Origin: Colwellia psychrerythraea
Lineage (GTDB): Bacteria; Pseudomonadota; Gammaproteobacteria; Enterobacterales; Alteromonadaceae
Direction of reading: 5' to 3'
Length of the DNA stretch: 64,000 nucleotides
Assembly (NCBI RefSeq): GCF_000764185.1
Contig: NZ_JQEC01000075.1
Location: forward strand, 62,001-126,000
The notes below the pieces were generated by a model that was not told the DNA's origin, did no database searches, and saw only the letters and a program-made list of their open reading frames with translations. The translations under genes were made by a program, and so were the position numbers. Positions 36,801-45,883 of the stretch are shown here, piece by piece. Each line of letters starts with the position of its first letter. Positions within the stretch are counted from its first letter, which is position 1.

Positions 36801-37353
36801 GCTAACACAAGCCTTGTTAACCAATGCCGACAATAGATTGTTGATAGATAACAGCGCCTTATTACATCGAATGCAAGAGCAACTCAGCTATTTTGGAACT
36901 GGCTTGAAAATTGTTAATATTGATAACTATCAACAAGCACTCATTGAAGCGAAAAAAAATGTTAGTTATGGTCAAGAAGGCTATTTTTTACTGCAACTAC
37001 TCAATCATAATTGGCACGATATAACAAAAGCAGAGATTGAGGCTTTACCGATAAATAATGCCGCACAATTAGCACAAGCAGAGTGGTACTCACAAAGTGG
37101 TCAATATCGACTGGCCGATCAATACTTCAATACTCTACAACAATATTACCCTTCGTTACTGTGGTTATATCGTCGCCAGCATTTACAGCGTTGGCTTAAT
37201 GTAGTGCAGTTACAGCTAGGGCAGCAACAACTATCACTTTCTCTGGTTGAAAAAAACAACCTTAATTTACAAATAGAAAAATTAACACAACAAATTCAGC
37301 AGCTTAATGATAAATTGACACGCTATTATCCAGCACTAGTCACTGCGAGATAA
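33811..37353 (+). CDS. zinc-ribbon Ser/Thr protein kinase with transmembrane helix and TPR-rich tail
   Basis: The 1180-residue protein starts with a zinc ribbon (C11, C14, C25, C28) and a Gln/Ser-rich linker. The kinase domain (about 120-390) follows: P-loop LGQGGMGAVYRAKD, Lys150 in VALKML, Glu169, the catalytic loop HSDIKPQN (241-248), DFG at 261 and GTPGYVSPEQ. The Arg of the usual HRD is Ser, a non-RD kinase that should not need activation-loop phosphorylation. A membrane helix (about 415-433) leads to about 700 residues of helical TPR-like repeats, predicted periplasmic by topology. It is co-transcribed with the FHA-GGDEF gene and probably phosphorylates both FHA proteins or their ligands. 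No phosphatase gene is nearby. Confidence 0.88.
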   Translation: MSNDNSRTTACPQCFFDNALSNTSCQVCNWSLLDDVDLDKTCTVENHSVQEQKTKQNQQNQQNQQSKSAIIDGSVFRYVDDSSINSSEMDITQAPYSSSSSTKSSITAKHGFSLTGELAHFEVHEILGQGGMGAVYRAKDKTLQRNVALKMLKNTVGTNQATKLMLLDEARMACKLNHPNIVTIFDVARTDDSNFIIMEWIDGQSLDQVIPPQGFDLATALTYASEIIAGISCAHQSNIMHSDIKPQNIMLTVDGSIKVLDFGIAGLICHQKTVLAADKNKQQDKAMITEGFTGTPGYVSPEQALSLPLDLRSDIFSFGTLLYQLLTGKRAFVGKNGKERNQAIINGDYKALPTEIPEDVRAIVNHCLSHAAADRYQSAEQVKGDLQRYITGEPVSVITKRRYWLKKKTIKHKWPVMLLLLLSVAGISQLVWQQVQTHQQQVREQLLSRFITQVETLEAKVKMSKMAPRHDTSAETAQWRQQIDILTEQISTLGAAAYGPGHYAIGRMYYALQQYDLALTHLQQAWRSGFRQTRVAYTLALSHSAIYQRQKTIISNLSSSSARKDRLAMLAQQHKQPAIEYLEQGMEGSPYQSYAKALLQFYQGQPQQALTTLDSSEDLPVWFYQHHLLRGDIYLARAEAAGAINENDKVIDNGQLALQHYGNAAEIGRSDLQLQLKPLGVHFQQLTNALYGKQQDFASLYQQAMTLVNNAMLIAPKHYQPYFIKGQLLSIKSNYQDQHSGQPINTQQQAIEQLQLALNYSAENPNILFSLARAYFHKIRLLQDRDYPVTDEFAQAINTFERILKTKRDYFFFNSYAGLLQMLAIDKGKQLQAYRVKSAAKNSEKIQELAISRYFEQAIKLYQQASQLQPNRIGAKVNLATTYLYWSQFLPLLQAQQKLLQAIIQYQQALTLNRQHFVVIYYLGQSYRWLAKINNSLLIDNSAELKQAEHYLTQAEQVRKNHAFILVEQALLAADRAIYQWQQGQPFQSLIKQAKDKLTQALLTNADNRLLIDNSALLHRMQEQLSYFGTGLKIVNIDNYQQALIEAKKNVSYGQEGYFLLQLLNHNWHDITKAEIEALPINNAAQLAQAEWYSQSGQYRLADQYFNTLQQYYPSLLWLYRRQHLQRWLNVVQLQLGQQQLSLSLVEKNNLNLQIEKLTQQIQQLNDKLTRYYPALVTAR

Positions 37354-37524
37354 GCAGATGGCTAAAAGCAGAGCTAAAAAGAGGGTTAAAATGAGAGTAG
37401 GGGAAGATAAAAAGGGCAAGCAAGAGCAAATAATAAAAATGACTTAGTTAGTTTATTTCAGGGCACGTACCCTAAATCATCTACTTTAAGCCATTTTTAC
37501 TAATACATAGGCTGTACTTTTTAT

Positions 37525-37899
37525 TTAGTTGTCGATAATAATTCTTCCACTGCCACCTTCACCAGCACCGACAAGATGACCATCAACCAGCTGTAGTTGC
37601 TCTGGTTTGATAGCGGTTAACTCAGATTTATCTAGTTTGCTTACTAAATAATAAGTTCTATCACTATAATCGCTTGAATTATAAGTTTTGCTGTTATCTA
37701 TACTAACAACGAAAGGTTCGCCTATAGGGTCACTCTTCCCATCAAGGTGGATATAAAACTGGCAATGCACTACCGTGTTCTCATCTTTAACCGATAAACA
37801 TACTTTTTGGTGTAATGCTTTATTCAAGGTAATCTTGTTTGGGATAAATTTCCCTTCACTATTAGCGACCATGTCAAAGGTTTCATCAGTTGTACTCAT
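37525..37899 (-). CDS. hypothetical protein (124 aa)
   Basis: AGAGGAAATACCT before the ATG is a good ribosome site. The product has no signal peptide or membrane helix. It is beta-rich (KVCLSVKDENTVVHCQFYIHL), Asp/Ser-rich in the middle, and ends in GAGEGGSGRIIIDN. I do not recognise the family. It converges on the kinase gene and may belong to the signalling module, but there is no direct link. Confidence 0.6.
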   Translation of the reverse strand: MSTTDETFDMVANSEGKFIPNKITLNKALHQKVCLSVKDENTVVHCQFYIHLDGKSDPIGEPFVVSIDNSKTYNSSDYSDRTYYLVSKLDKSELTAIKPEQLQLVDGHLVGAGEGGSGRIIIDN

Positions 37900-38886
37900 A
37901 GGTATTTCCTCTTGTTATTTTTATATTTGCTTTTTGTATATGATTTTGGGTAAATGTAATTTTGTATGTCTTTCAAATACTTTAAAATTTTATTAAAACG
38001 TCCTTAAGATAATTAAATGTTGTAAATAAACACTGCCGGCAAAATTAGCGTTAGCCCAAAGCAGCAACAAGATAACCTGTTAAGGCTCTAAAATATATTA
38101 CAACTTATTGCAAAAGTGGCTCAAAGTGGACAAGTGGGTATTAACTGTCTTGAGCACCGAGCAATACTAGGGCTAATACCAGTAGCTAATATCTGAGATT
38201 AATACTAGAAAGTAAGCTCACAGGCTAATACCTGAGAGCAATGCTTGAAAGCAATACCTGAACGTAAAAGCAGAGCCGAATAATATAATTCTAATATTTA
38301 CCTTTAGGTAATTATTACCAAGAAACTTTCAAGAAGCGCTCGATAATCTCTCGATAAAACCCCACCTTTATTGGTTTAATTTAAATCATCATGAACAAGT
38401 TAATAAAACTTTCTTCGCATTAATAAATTACAACTGTTGTTAGCGTAGTAGCTTTTAAGGACAAATTGTAACGAACTCTGCATGGTGACTGATAATTTCT
38501 TATCATTTATGACCACATGCTTATCATCTCTAAAATCAATTAAGCCAATTGCATCGCTCAGTTACTTTTTAATTGTTTTTATTTAACGTTAAAATCTATT
38601 GTACAAAAAACCAAGATTAAACAGTCGTTTATCATTATTGTAAAGGGCTGTGAATAATCACCTTATACAGAGGTATGACAATCATCTAAGCTGTTTTGCA
38701 GCAAATACCCCTTAAAAAAGTGATATTTACAGTGAAAGTGATTTAGCAATATATTGTATACATCCTGTAACTCAGGGTAGCCATAACTACAAAAATACGG
38801 ACGGTAACATTCATCAGTCTGTTAAAAAAATAACAATGGCTTAAGCAAAGATTAACTTTGAAACAATATATTTGGAGATGTAGAAA
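37900..38886. other. 987-bp noncoding region upstream of the TonB receptor
   Basis: There is no convincing gene. It contains a degenerate 13-14-bp tandem repeat (38161-38266) and a long AT-rich leader. GGAG ten bases before 38887 is the receptor's ribosome site. The size is unusual for this gene-dense stretch and suggests either complex control or a deleted gene. Confidence 0.5.
38161..38266. repeat. degenerate 13-14-bp tandem repeats
   Basis: Successive units read GCAATACTAGG, GCTAATACCAGTA, GCTAATATCTGAGA, TTAATACTAGAAA, GTAAGCTCACAG, GCTAATACCTGAGA, GCAATGCTTGAAA and GCAATACCTGAAC. The consensus is roughly GCWAATACCTGARA. Confidence 0.6.
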
Positions 38887-41736
38887 ATGAAATTTAAACA
38901 CACCCCCGTTGCGGTAGCGCTATTCGCAGCATTATCAACCCCCTATGCTTTGGCAGCTGATGTAGTAGATGAAAGTGCAGAGCAAGGTGTTGAGCGCATT
39001 GTTGTTACTGGCTCTCGTATTGCACGTATTAATACGCAAACAGCTTCACCGGTAGTATCCATTGATGCATCCGCTATCAAAGGCACGGGCGTATTAAATA
39101 TAAATGATTTACTTACGCAATTACCACAATTTGCTATGGGTTATGATGGTTCACAAGGTAACTCAAGCTTTGGCAACGCCGGTTTAAGCGCAGTAAACCT
39201 ACGTAATTTAGGTACATCGCGTACTTTAGTACTTGTAAACGGTCGACGAGTTGTACAATCAACTTTCGACGATGGAAGAATGGTAACGGATACCGGTTAT
39301 ATTCCTGTAGATTTACTTGAACGAGTGGATATTTTAACTGGTGGCGCCGCAGCAACGTATGGTGCTGATGCTGTAGCCGGTGTCGTAAACTTTGTTATGA
39401 AAAAAGAATATGAAGGCACCCGCGTTTCTGGTCAATATGGCCAATCTGATATTGGCGATGGTGAACAAACTTCGTTTACAATTACCACCGGTGTAAATTT
39501 TAATCAGGATAAAGGCAATGTTGTTTTTTCAATTGATTATTACAACGAAGGTGAAGCGAGTCTTATGGACCGTCCCGGCTCAGGTGCACAAACATCTTGG
39601 CTAAACAACCCGTTAAATACAGGTGATGATGATGGCATACCTGCAAAAATAGTAGGTACTAACTTAGCCTGGCCAGATTATAATGTTCATGGTGAAATGT
39701 TGGGCATTTGGAATGACGATATTGATGGAAGAGACTATTATAATGTAACTGGAGATGAAGCCATTTACATGTACAATAGTGATGATTGGCGCTCACCTTT
39801 TTATCTGCAACAAGGTGATAATGCCCAAGGTTGGAATATCAACCGCTATAACAAAGTAAATAGTCCTTATGAAAGAAGCAATTTTTACACGCTATTTAAT
39901 TATGAACTGTCAGATGACTTACAATTTACTGCCGATCTTCGTTATACCAAAGTAACCAGTCAAAACCAGATTTCCCCTCAGTATAATTATTGGGTTAGCG
40001 GCAATGATAGTGATTTTGACCAAAGCCTAGTACGCCCTGCACATGTTCAAGCACTACTAGCTGAAGATGATGGCTGGTTTAATACCTCTATTGGTCTTAA
40101 CGAGTTAGGTCCACGTACCAGTGATGTAGAACGCGAGCTTTTTGCTTTTTCAAGCTCTTTAGCGGGTGAATTCTCTAATGATTGGGTATGGGATGTTTAT
40201 GTCTCAGCCGGTCAAACAAAACATGATACACTTTTGTCAAACTATACCAATGAAGACAGGTTTAGCGATGGACATAAGGCTATTACTAATGATGATGGCG
40301 AACGTTGTGGTGTAGATGTTTTTGATTGCCCAGGAAGCCACCCGGCATTGCCTATGTCACAAGAAGCACTTGATTACATCTCCTTAGATGCGTTTGGTAG
40401 TCAAATAACGTCAGAGCAATATGCATTAGCAGCGACAACGTCGGGTGACATTCTGGAGTTACCTTATGGTGCATTAATGTTTGCCGCAGGTATTGATGTG
40501 CGTCGTGAATCACTCGATATGAAAGTGGATGAATCATGGCAAAGTGGCATAGCAGGGACAAAGAAACAACCTTGGTATGCTGCAAAAACGACTCAAGAAG
40601 TATTTCTAGAGGTGGAAGCTCCTGTATTGTCTGATGTTTTCTTAGTTGATGAGTTATTATTGAGCGCTGCGGGCCGTATCTCTGATTATACTTATGCGGG
40701 TAAACATAATACCTGGAAGTTGGGTGTTAATTGGAGCATTATTGACGGTTTAGCAATGCGTTCTACGTATGCGCTTACTACACGAGCACCACAACTTAGC
40801 GAGCAGTTCTCCGCGGTAAGAACAGCATTTTCAAGTGGTAAAGTGGATCCTTGTGATTCGATTCAAATTCAAAATTCCTCAGCAGAAAATAAAGATCAAA
40901 TCATTGCCAATTGTCAAGCATGGGGCATAGCAGATCCTGCTAATTTTGATTCTGCAACAAAGTTAGCAGCAGGTGTAAATGCTACCACTACGGGTAATAT
41001 TGAATTGCAACCTGAAACCGCGAAAACATTGACTGTGGGTATTGTTTATACACCAAGTTTCATTGACAATTTATCAATGACTGTAGATTACTATGATATT
41101 GACTTAGAAGATGCCATGGGAAGCGCAGGGATTCAAAGCACGTTAGATAAATGTGCTAAAGAAGACGATGTTAACAATAGTATTTATTGTCCACTGGTTA
41201 CACGTGGTGCTGACGGTAATATTAGCAACGTGTTAAATACTACAGTAAACCAAGCATTTGTGAATGTTACAGGAGTCGATTTTGAATTATCTTATTTGCA
41301 AAGTTTAGCTGAATTTGGAGAGGTTGATTTTGCCTTTAATGCAACCAAACTATTAGATTCAACTTACCAAAATAGTGCAGAAAGTTCAGTTAATTCTGAT
41401 AAAGGCATTGGTTATAGAAACGTTGAGCTTAAAACACGCTTTGTGATGACCTATAATTATGAAGCATTAACAGTGAATTGGACCACTAATTATGCCGAAG
41501 GGTATCAACTTGATGAAGATGGCACTTATGAATTATATGATGAACCGTTTGCGCCACACTCTATCATGCATGATATTAGATTCGGTTATGATGTAACAGA
41601 AAATGGTAGTGTTTACCTTGGTGTAAATAATGTTTTTGATAAAAACTATTTCGATCATCCATCAACTTCTTACGGTAGAGCGCAATATGACTCTATGGGG
41701 CGTTACTTCTACGGTGGCTTCTCATATGAGTTCTAA
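38887..41736 (+). CDS. TonB-dependent receptor
   Basis: The 949-residue protein has a Sec signal (cleavage after ALAA near residue 24) and a TonB box region (ERIVVTGSRI). The plug domain (about 55-170) shows LVLVNGRRVV and VDILTGGAAATYGADAVAGVVN. A 22-strand barrel follows, ending in Phe (FYGGFSYEF). The VTGSRIxR start and GGAAATYG plug motif are typical of the large receptor group in Alteromonadales and Xanthomonads that imports oligosaccharides, peptides or other large nutrients rather than siderophores. The substrate is unknown. A membrane regulator gene follows the terminator and may control it. Confidence 0.92.
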   Translation: MKFKHTPVAVALFAALSTPYALAADVVDESAEQGVERIVVTGSRIARINTQTASPVVSIDASAIKGTGVLNINDLLTQLPQFAMGYDGSQGNSSFGNAGLSAVNLRNLGTSRTLVLVNGRRVVQSTFDDGRMVTDTGYIPVDLLERVDILTGGAAATYGADAVAGVVNFVMKKEYEGTRVSGQYGQSDIGDGEQTSFTITTGVNFNQDKGNVVFSIDYYNEGEASLMDRPGSGAQTSWLNNPLNTGDDDGIPAKIVGTNLAWPDYNVHGEMLGIWNDDIDGRDYYNVTGDEAIYMYNSDDWRSPFYLQQGDNAQGWNINRYNKVNSPYERSNFYTLFNYELSDDLQFTADLRYTKVTSQNQISPQYNYWVSGNDSDFDQSLVRPAHVQALLAEDDGWFNTSIGLNELGPRTSDVERELFAFSSSLAGEFSNDWVWDVYVSAGQTKHDTLLSNYTNEDRFSDGHKAITNDDGERCGVDVFDCPGSHPALPMSQEALDYISLDAFGSQITSEQYALAATTSGDILELPYGALMFAAGIDVRRESLDMKVDESWQSGIAGTKKQPWYAAKTTQEVFLEVEAPVLSDVFLVDELLLSAAGRISDYTYAGKHNTWKLGVNWSIIDGLAMRSTYALTTRAPQLSEQFSAVRTAFSSGKVDPCDSIQIQNSSAENKDQIIANCQAWGIADPANFDSATKLAAGVNATTTGNIELQPETAKTLTVGIVYTPSFIDNLSMTVDYYDIDLEDAMGSAGIQSTLDKCAKEDDVNNSIYCPLVTRGADGNISNVLNTTVNQAFVNVTGVDFELSYLQSLAEFGEVDFAFNATKLLDSTYQNSAESSVNSDKGIGYRNVELKTRFVMTYNYEALTVNWTTNYAEGYQLDEDGTYELYDEPFAPHSIMHDIRFGYDVTENGSVYLGVNNVFDKNYFDHPSTSYGRAQYDSMGRYFYGGFSYEF

Positions 41737-41768
41737 GCCTCATTAAAAATAGCATTATTTTTTGAATT

Positions 41769-41799
41769 AAAACACAAGCTTTATTAGCTTGTGTTTTTC
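41769..41799 (+). terminator. terminator after the TonB-dependent receptor
   Basis: AACACAAGCT/AGCTTGTGTT form a 10-bp stem with a 5-base loop, followed by five T. Confidence 0.85.
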
Positions 41800-41894
41800 T
41801 TTAGAGGCAAGAAACCATTCTGCATTGACTTCTTTTATTCAAAGTGAGAGGGTGACTTAGTGCTTTAATAATAATAATAAATAAAAACTCAACT

Positions 41895-44096
41895 ATGCTC
41901 GATACGAATAAACCTTTTAAACTCGCTAATGTAACCATTAATCCGGCAACAGATGAAATTACTTTTGATGGTAATACCATTGAAATTAAATCGATGGCGA
42001 TGAAGGTGATTTGCTACTTTGCCGCGCACTCTGAACAGGTGATTACTCGGGACAACCTTAGAGAAGATGTTTGGCAAAACTCAACGGCGTCAAATCACAC
42101 CATAAATAATCACATCTATAGTCTACGCCAGACATTGGCAAAACTAGACTCTCAAACTAAGTTTTTTCATACGGTTACCGGCAGTCAAAGTGGTTATCGA
42201 CTTATTGCAACCGTTAGCCAACAGTCACAATTGACGACAGCTCCTACGGATGAAATAACCGAAGGAAGCACACAAAGCAGCAGATATACGGCTGAGTACA
42301 ACCATAGCACTACCGATGAAAAGACTGACCTAAATAGTACTCGAACTATCAACAAACAGACTTATGTGAAAGCATTGATTGCTAGCGTACTGCTAAGCTT
42401 AATTATTGTGTTGATTTATGTTGTTAATATCCCCAAAACTTATCAGCATAGTAGTGTATTAACCACACAACAAGGGAGAGAGCAAAGCCCAGCGATTAGC
42501 CAAGATGGCGAAATTCTAATTTATTCAAATCGTACATCAAGAAACTCTACTTGGGAATTGTACGCCAGTAAAATGCAAGCGCCTCTGCAAGTACAAAAAG
42601 TGTTTGATAGTGGAGATAATAAAGACAATTTTGTCAGTATTTCGCCCAATAAAAGATATATAGCGTTTATTCGGCGTAAAGCCGCCAAAGGTATTTATAT
42701 TGCTGACTTTAATGCTAAGCGGTTAACTGCAAGTAATGCCAAACTTATTATACCCCTTAATAAAACCAATCTATCGCCAGCTATAAGTTGGTTGGATGAC
42801 AGTCAATTTTATTACAGTGCTAGAGAAGCTGTATCGGCTCCGTTAAGAATCTATTTATACGATCTCGCTTTAGATCGCTCAGAACAAATAACCTCGCCAC
42901 CTTTAGACCTATTTGGCGATATTGGTAATTTAGGCGATTATGCCGCTATGGTTTCACCTAATAAAAATTGGCTGGCTATTATGCGGTCAAAGAAAAATGC
43001 CGGTTATCAATTATATTTATATGATTTGGTCAATAAAACTTTAGTGGCAACAAAAGTGGAGAGCCTGGAAGAGCGTTTAAATATAAGTTTTTCTGATGAC
43101 AGTAAAGAAATTTACTTCGTTGATCAGCAGGGATATTTATCAAGCTACCATCTGCAAGAGCAAACAATAGTTAAATTGTCGGCAAAGCAATACCTAGGTT
43201 ACTGGCCATTAAAAGTCCCCAAGAGTAACCAGTTTATTATGCAGCAAGACTGGGGACTATCCTCGTTAACCACTCAAATTATCAAAATTAATAACCCAAT
43301 ATTAGGAGGAGACGGTACAGCAGCAGTCATTGTCAATAACAACCTATCTATTCGTGCTATTGCTGGTATAGGGGACGATGGGTTGATTTTTGCCTCAATT
43401 AAGCCTAATTATCAAGTTGAGCTATGGAAGTTTAGTGAGGGTAAAGCGGCTAAATTGGTAGAGTTTAATGAAAAGCCTGAATATAGATATCCGTTGAGTT
43501 TGCATTGGCGAAAAGGTACTCAATCTGCCTTGTTTTCTATCAATAAAACTTGTCGAATAATCAATATAAGCAATGGTAAAGACAGCCCGTTATGCCCAGA
43601 TAATGAAAACCTCTATGCGGGAAGGTTTTCCTATGACGGTAATGATATTTATCTGCCCGGCTTTGCACAAGGTAATGCACGTGCGGTAAAAATGGGTGGC
43701 ACTGGTTATCCAATTAAAGAGTTGCCACAGTTAGCACAAGCCAACCTAGTTCATGAAAATAGCGATGGCAGTTTCTATTATTCCAAAGAGGTAAGTTTTG
43801 ATATTTATTATGTTAATGCTGAAACAGGGCAAGAGCATAAAATCATCGATCGAACCTATATTAATAATCGCTATTCAGTTAATGACTTTGTTGTGACTGC
43901 AAAAGGCATCTATTTTATGGACCGAGTAGCGGTTACCCAAAATGCTATATATTTTTATGAGTTTGCCAGCCAAAAAGTCATTTATGTTGTCAAAAGCAAA
44001 GATAATTATCCCAATATAGTGGTTAGTCAAGATGAAAAGTCTATCTTCCTGATCGAGTCGGTTGACAATAATACTAGTTTGCTTCTGATTGACTAA
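41895..44096 (+). CDS. CadC/ToxR-like membrane regulator with periplasmic beta-propeller
   Basis: The N-terminus (about residues 5-105) is an OmpR-type winged helix: MKVICYFAAHSEQVITRDNL, REDVWQ and NHTINNHIYSLRQTL with wing GYRLIATVS. A linker, then one membrane helix (about 158-178, ALIASVLLSLIIVLIYVV), leads to 550 residues predicted periplasmic. There SPAISQDGEILIYSN, FVSISPNKRYIAFIR and LSPAISWLDDSQFYYS are WD40/TolB-like propeller blades. It thus binds DNA from the membrane and senses something outside. It is placed directly after the TonB receptor on the same strand. Target genes are unknown. Confidence 0.88.
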   Translation: MLDTNKPFKLANVTINPATDEITFDGNTIEIKSMAMKVICYFAAHSEQVITRDNLREDVWQNSTASNHTINNHIYSLRQTLAKLDSQTKFFHTVTGSQSGYRLIATVSQQSQLTTAPTDEITEGSTQSSRYTAEYNHSTTDEKTDLNSTRTINKQTYVKALIASVLLSLIIVLIYVVNIPKTYQHSSVLTTQQGREQSPAISQDGEILIYSNRTSRNSTWELYASKMQAPLQVQKVFDSGDNKDNFVSISPNKRYIAFIRRKAAKGIYIADFNAKRLTASNAKLIIPLNKTNLSPAISWLDDSQFYYSAREAVSAPLRIYLYDLALDRSEQITSPPLDLFGDIGNLGDYAAMVSPNKNWLAIMRSKKNAGYQLYLYDLVNKTLVATKVESLEERLNISFSDDSKEIYFVDQQGYLSSYHLQEQTIVKLSAKQYLGYWPLKVPKSNQFIMQQDWGLSSLTTQIIKINNPILGGDGTAAVIVNNNLSIRAIAGIGDDGLIFASIKPNYQVELWKFSEGKAAKLVEFNEKPEYRYPLSLHWRKGTQSALFSINKTCRIINISNGKDSPLCPDNENLYAGRFSYDGNDIYLPGFAQGNARAVKMGGTGYPIKELPQLAQANLVHENSDGSFYYSKEVSFDIYYVNAETGQEHKIIDRTYINNRYSVNDFVVTAKGIYFMDRVAVTQNAIYFYEFASQKVIYVVKSKDNYPNIVVSQDEKSIFLIESVDNNTSLLLID

Positions 44097-44908
44097 CCCT
44101 CCGGCAGGCGTTAGCAATAACGCAGCAACGTAGGTCATTATTAAGGTGACATTATTGACATTACATTGAACGTTACTCAGCCGTTAAGGTAAATATAGTG
44201 GCAAGTATGTATTTGTAAATACTATGTCAACATTTGCTTTAATACCTAGCTAAGCAAGATTCCTGAACTAGGCGAATACAGTGACTCACTTCTTTATAGC
44301 TATAATGAATAAACTATGTTGCAAAAACACTGTCATTATCAATCATTATTTATGACGGTGTTAACGTCGCATTATGTTATTTTCTTCAATAAAATCCCCA
44401 AACATTATCGACACTGCTGTCATATTCACGCTCAGGTAATTGCCCTGCAAGGACAAGTCAATTAGATTAAATTACTGCTCTTTACGGTGAGAGGTTTGAT
44501 ACCCGTGTCGATGATATTTATAGTGGCGATAAAATCTTTTAGCGTAATAGCTAAAGCAAAAAGCAGTCTGCATTAGTTTTCCTGTATGGCTTAGCTAGTA
44601 ATTTATAATTTTGTATCATCTTTTATCAAAGTAATAAAACACCCTTATAAGTTAATTTTTCTTACCAATTGAGCCATTGTTGTAAATAAGCTCTTTATTT
44701 TCACTGCTGTAATGCTGTTGGCGCATTACAGCGGTTAAATCATTATTATCATTTTTCCTAAATGATTGCTTCATTTGACTTTTTCACGGCTTACAAAGAT
44801 ATGATGAATATCGTATATTTCACTTACTTTAAGCCTGATAACGCTTAAAACTGAAGTTACTAACCGGTGATTTTCAGTGTCATATTCATTATATCATTAG
44901 GAAATTAG
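44097..44908. other. 812-bp region without a recognisable gene
   Basis: Only a short open stretch (44471-44541, reading LYGERFDTRVDD) bracketed by stops stands out, possibly a remnant of a lost gene. The region also holds the promoter of the GntR gene, whose ribosome site AGGAAATTAG sits at its right end. Confidence 0.4.
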
Positions 44909-45550
44909 ATGCTTGAGACAATTAGACCTCAGTATAAAACGATTACCGAGCTTGTCGTTGAAAGTCTTAGAGAGAGAATTGTAATAGGGGAAATAAAACC
45001 AGGAGAACGTATTTACCAAGAAGTTTTAGCAAAAGAATATAATGTCAGCAAAATTCCTATTCGTGAAGCGTTACAGTTATTAAATGGTGAAGGTTATATT
45101 TCTATTGAGGCAAATAAAGGTGCGATTGTTTCTAGTATTAATTCAGAGCAAATTGACGAATTATTTGCCTTGAAGATACTGATAGAAACTGACATGTTAG
45201 CGGCTTCACTTCCGCTCATTTCTGATGAAAAGTTAAAAGACGCACAACAAATTATTGAGAAAATCAATATGGCTTCTTCAGCGAAAGTATGGAACGGTTT
45301 AAATACCGAATATTACAACTGTTTATATTCGGGCATTAGACGGCCACAAACAGAGGAAATGATTACTAATATAAGAACTAAAATTGAACGATTTAACCAT
45401 ATTTGTTTTTTACGTATTAATAAAGCAAAACAATACATAGCTATTTGTAAGTTACTCGAGCATTGTTTTGAGCGAAAAGTTGATCAAGCCGTTGAGCAGC
45501 TTGGGCAAAATCTTCGTGATGCTAGAGATGAAATTAGAGTACTATTATAA
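44909..45550 (+). CDS. GntR-family transcriptional regulator (FadR/FCD subfamily)
   Basis: The N-terminal winged helix is complete (about residues 10-75: LVVESLRERIVIGEIKPGER, EYNVSKIPIREALQLLNGEG, GAIVSSI). The C-terminal helical FCD domain follows. The FCD metal ligands look lost: the usual N-x-x-F-H is NTEYYNCL here and the following E-H segment reads QYIAICKLLEH, so the ligand pocket probably works without a metal. 213 residues. AGGAAATTAG precedes the ATG. It lies upstream of a binding protein and kinase pair and could control them. Confidence 0.85.
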   Translation: MLETIRPQYKTITELVVESLRERIVIGEIKPGERIYQEVLAKEYNVSKIPIREALQLLNGEGYISIEANKGAIVSSINSEQIDELFALKILIETDMLAASLPLISDEKLKDAQQIIEKINMASSAKVWNGLNTEYYNCLYSGIRRPQTEEMITNIRTKIERFNHICFLRINKAKQYIAICKLLEHCFERKVDQAVEQLGQNLRDARDEIRVLL

Positions 45551-45883
45551 TTACAGATCAATCAATATTGAGGATGTATTGATAACTTCCCTCAATAGTT
45601 TTTTAATTAACTGAACCAACTCCCCCCTAGAATTTACTTCTTTTATCACACTATTTTTTCTAACTTTCGGCAAACTTGTGGCCATAGTTAGGTTAGATAG
45701 CTGCTTTTGGCTAATTCACTTAACTTTAAAAAACATGTTCAAGCGGCTAAAAGAATAGTCAAAAGCGTTATTAGTCTATTTTAAGTCATATTTTTCAAAA
45801 AATAGTATTATTAATCTGCTAAAGTAATAACTTAACTATAATGAATAAGACAAGTATGTCATTAATTAATAAAAGGATAGTTT
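45551..45883. other. 333-bp spacer upstream of the binding-protein gene
   Basis: AT-rich spacer without a gene. No hairpin terminator is evident after the GntR gene. AAAAGGAT just before 45884 is the ribosome site of the next gene. Confidence 0.4.

Noticed and set aside
44471..44541. Short open stretch reading LYGERFDTRVDD as a possible transposase remnant
   Set aside because: Only about 20 codons, bracketed by stops, with no inverted repeats or target duplications.
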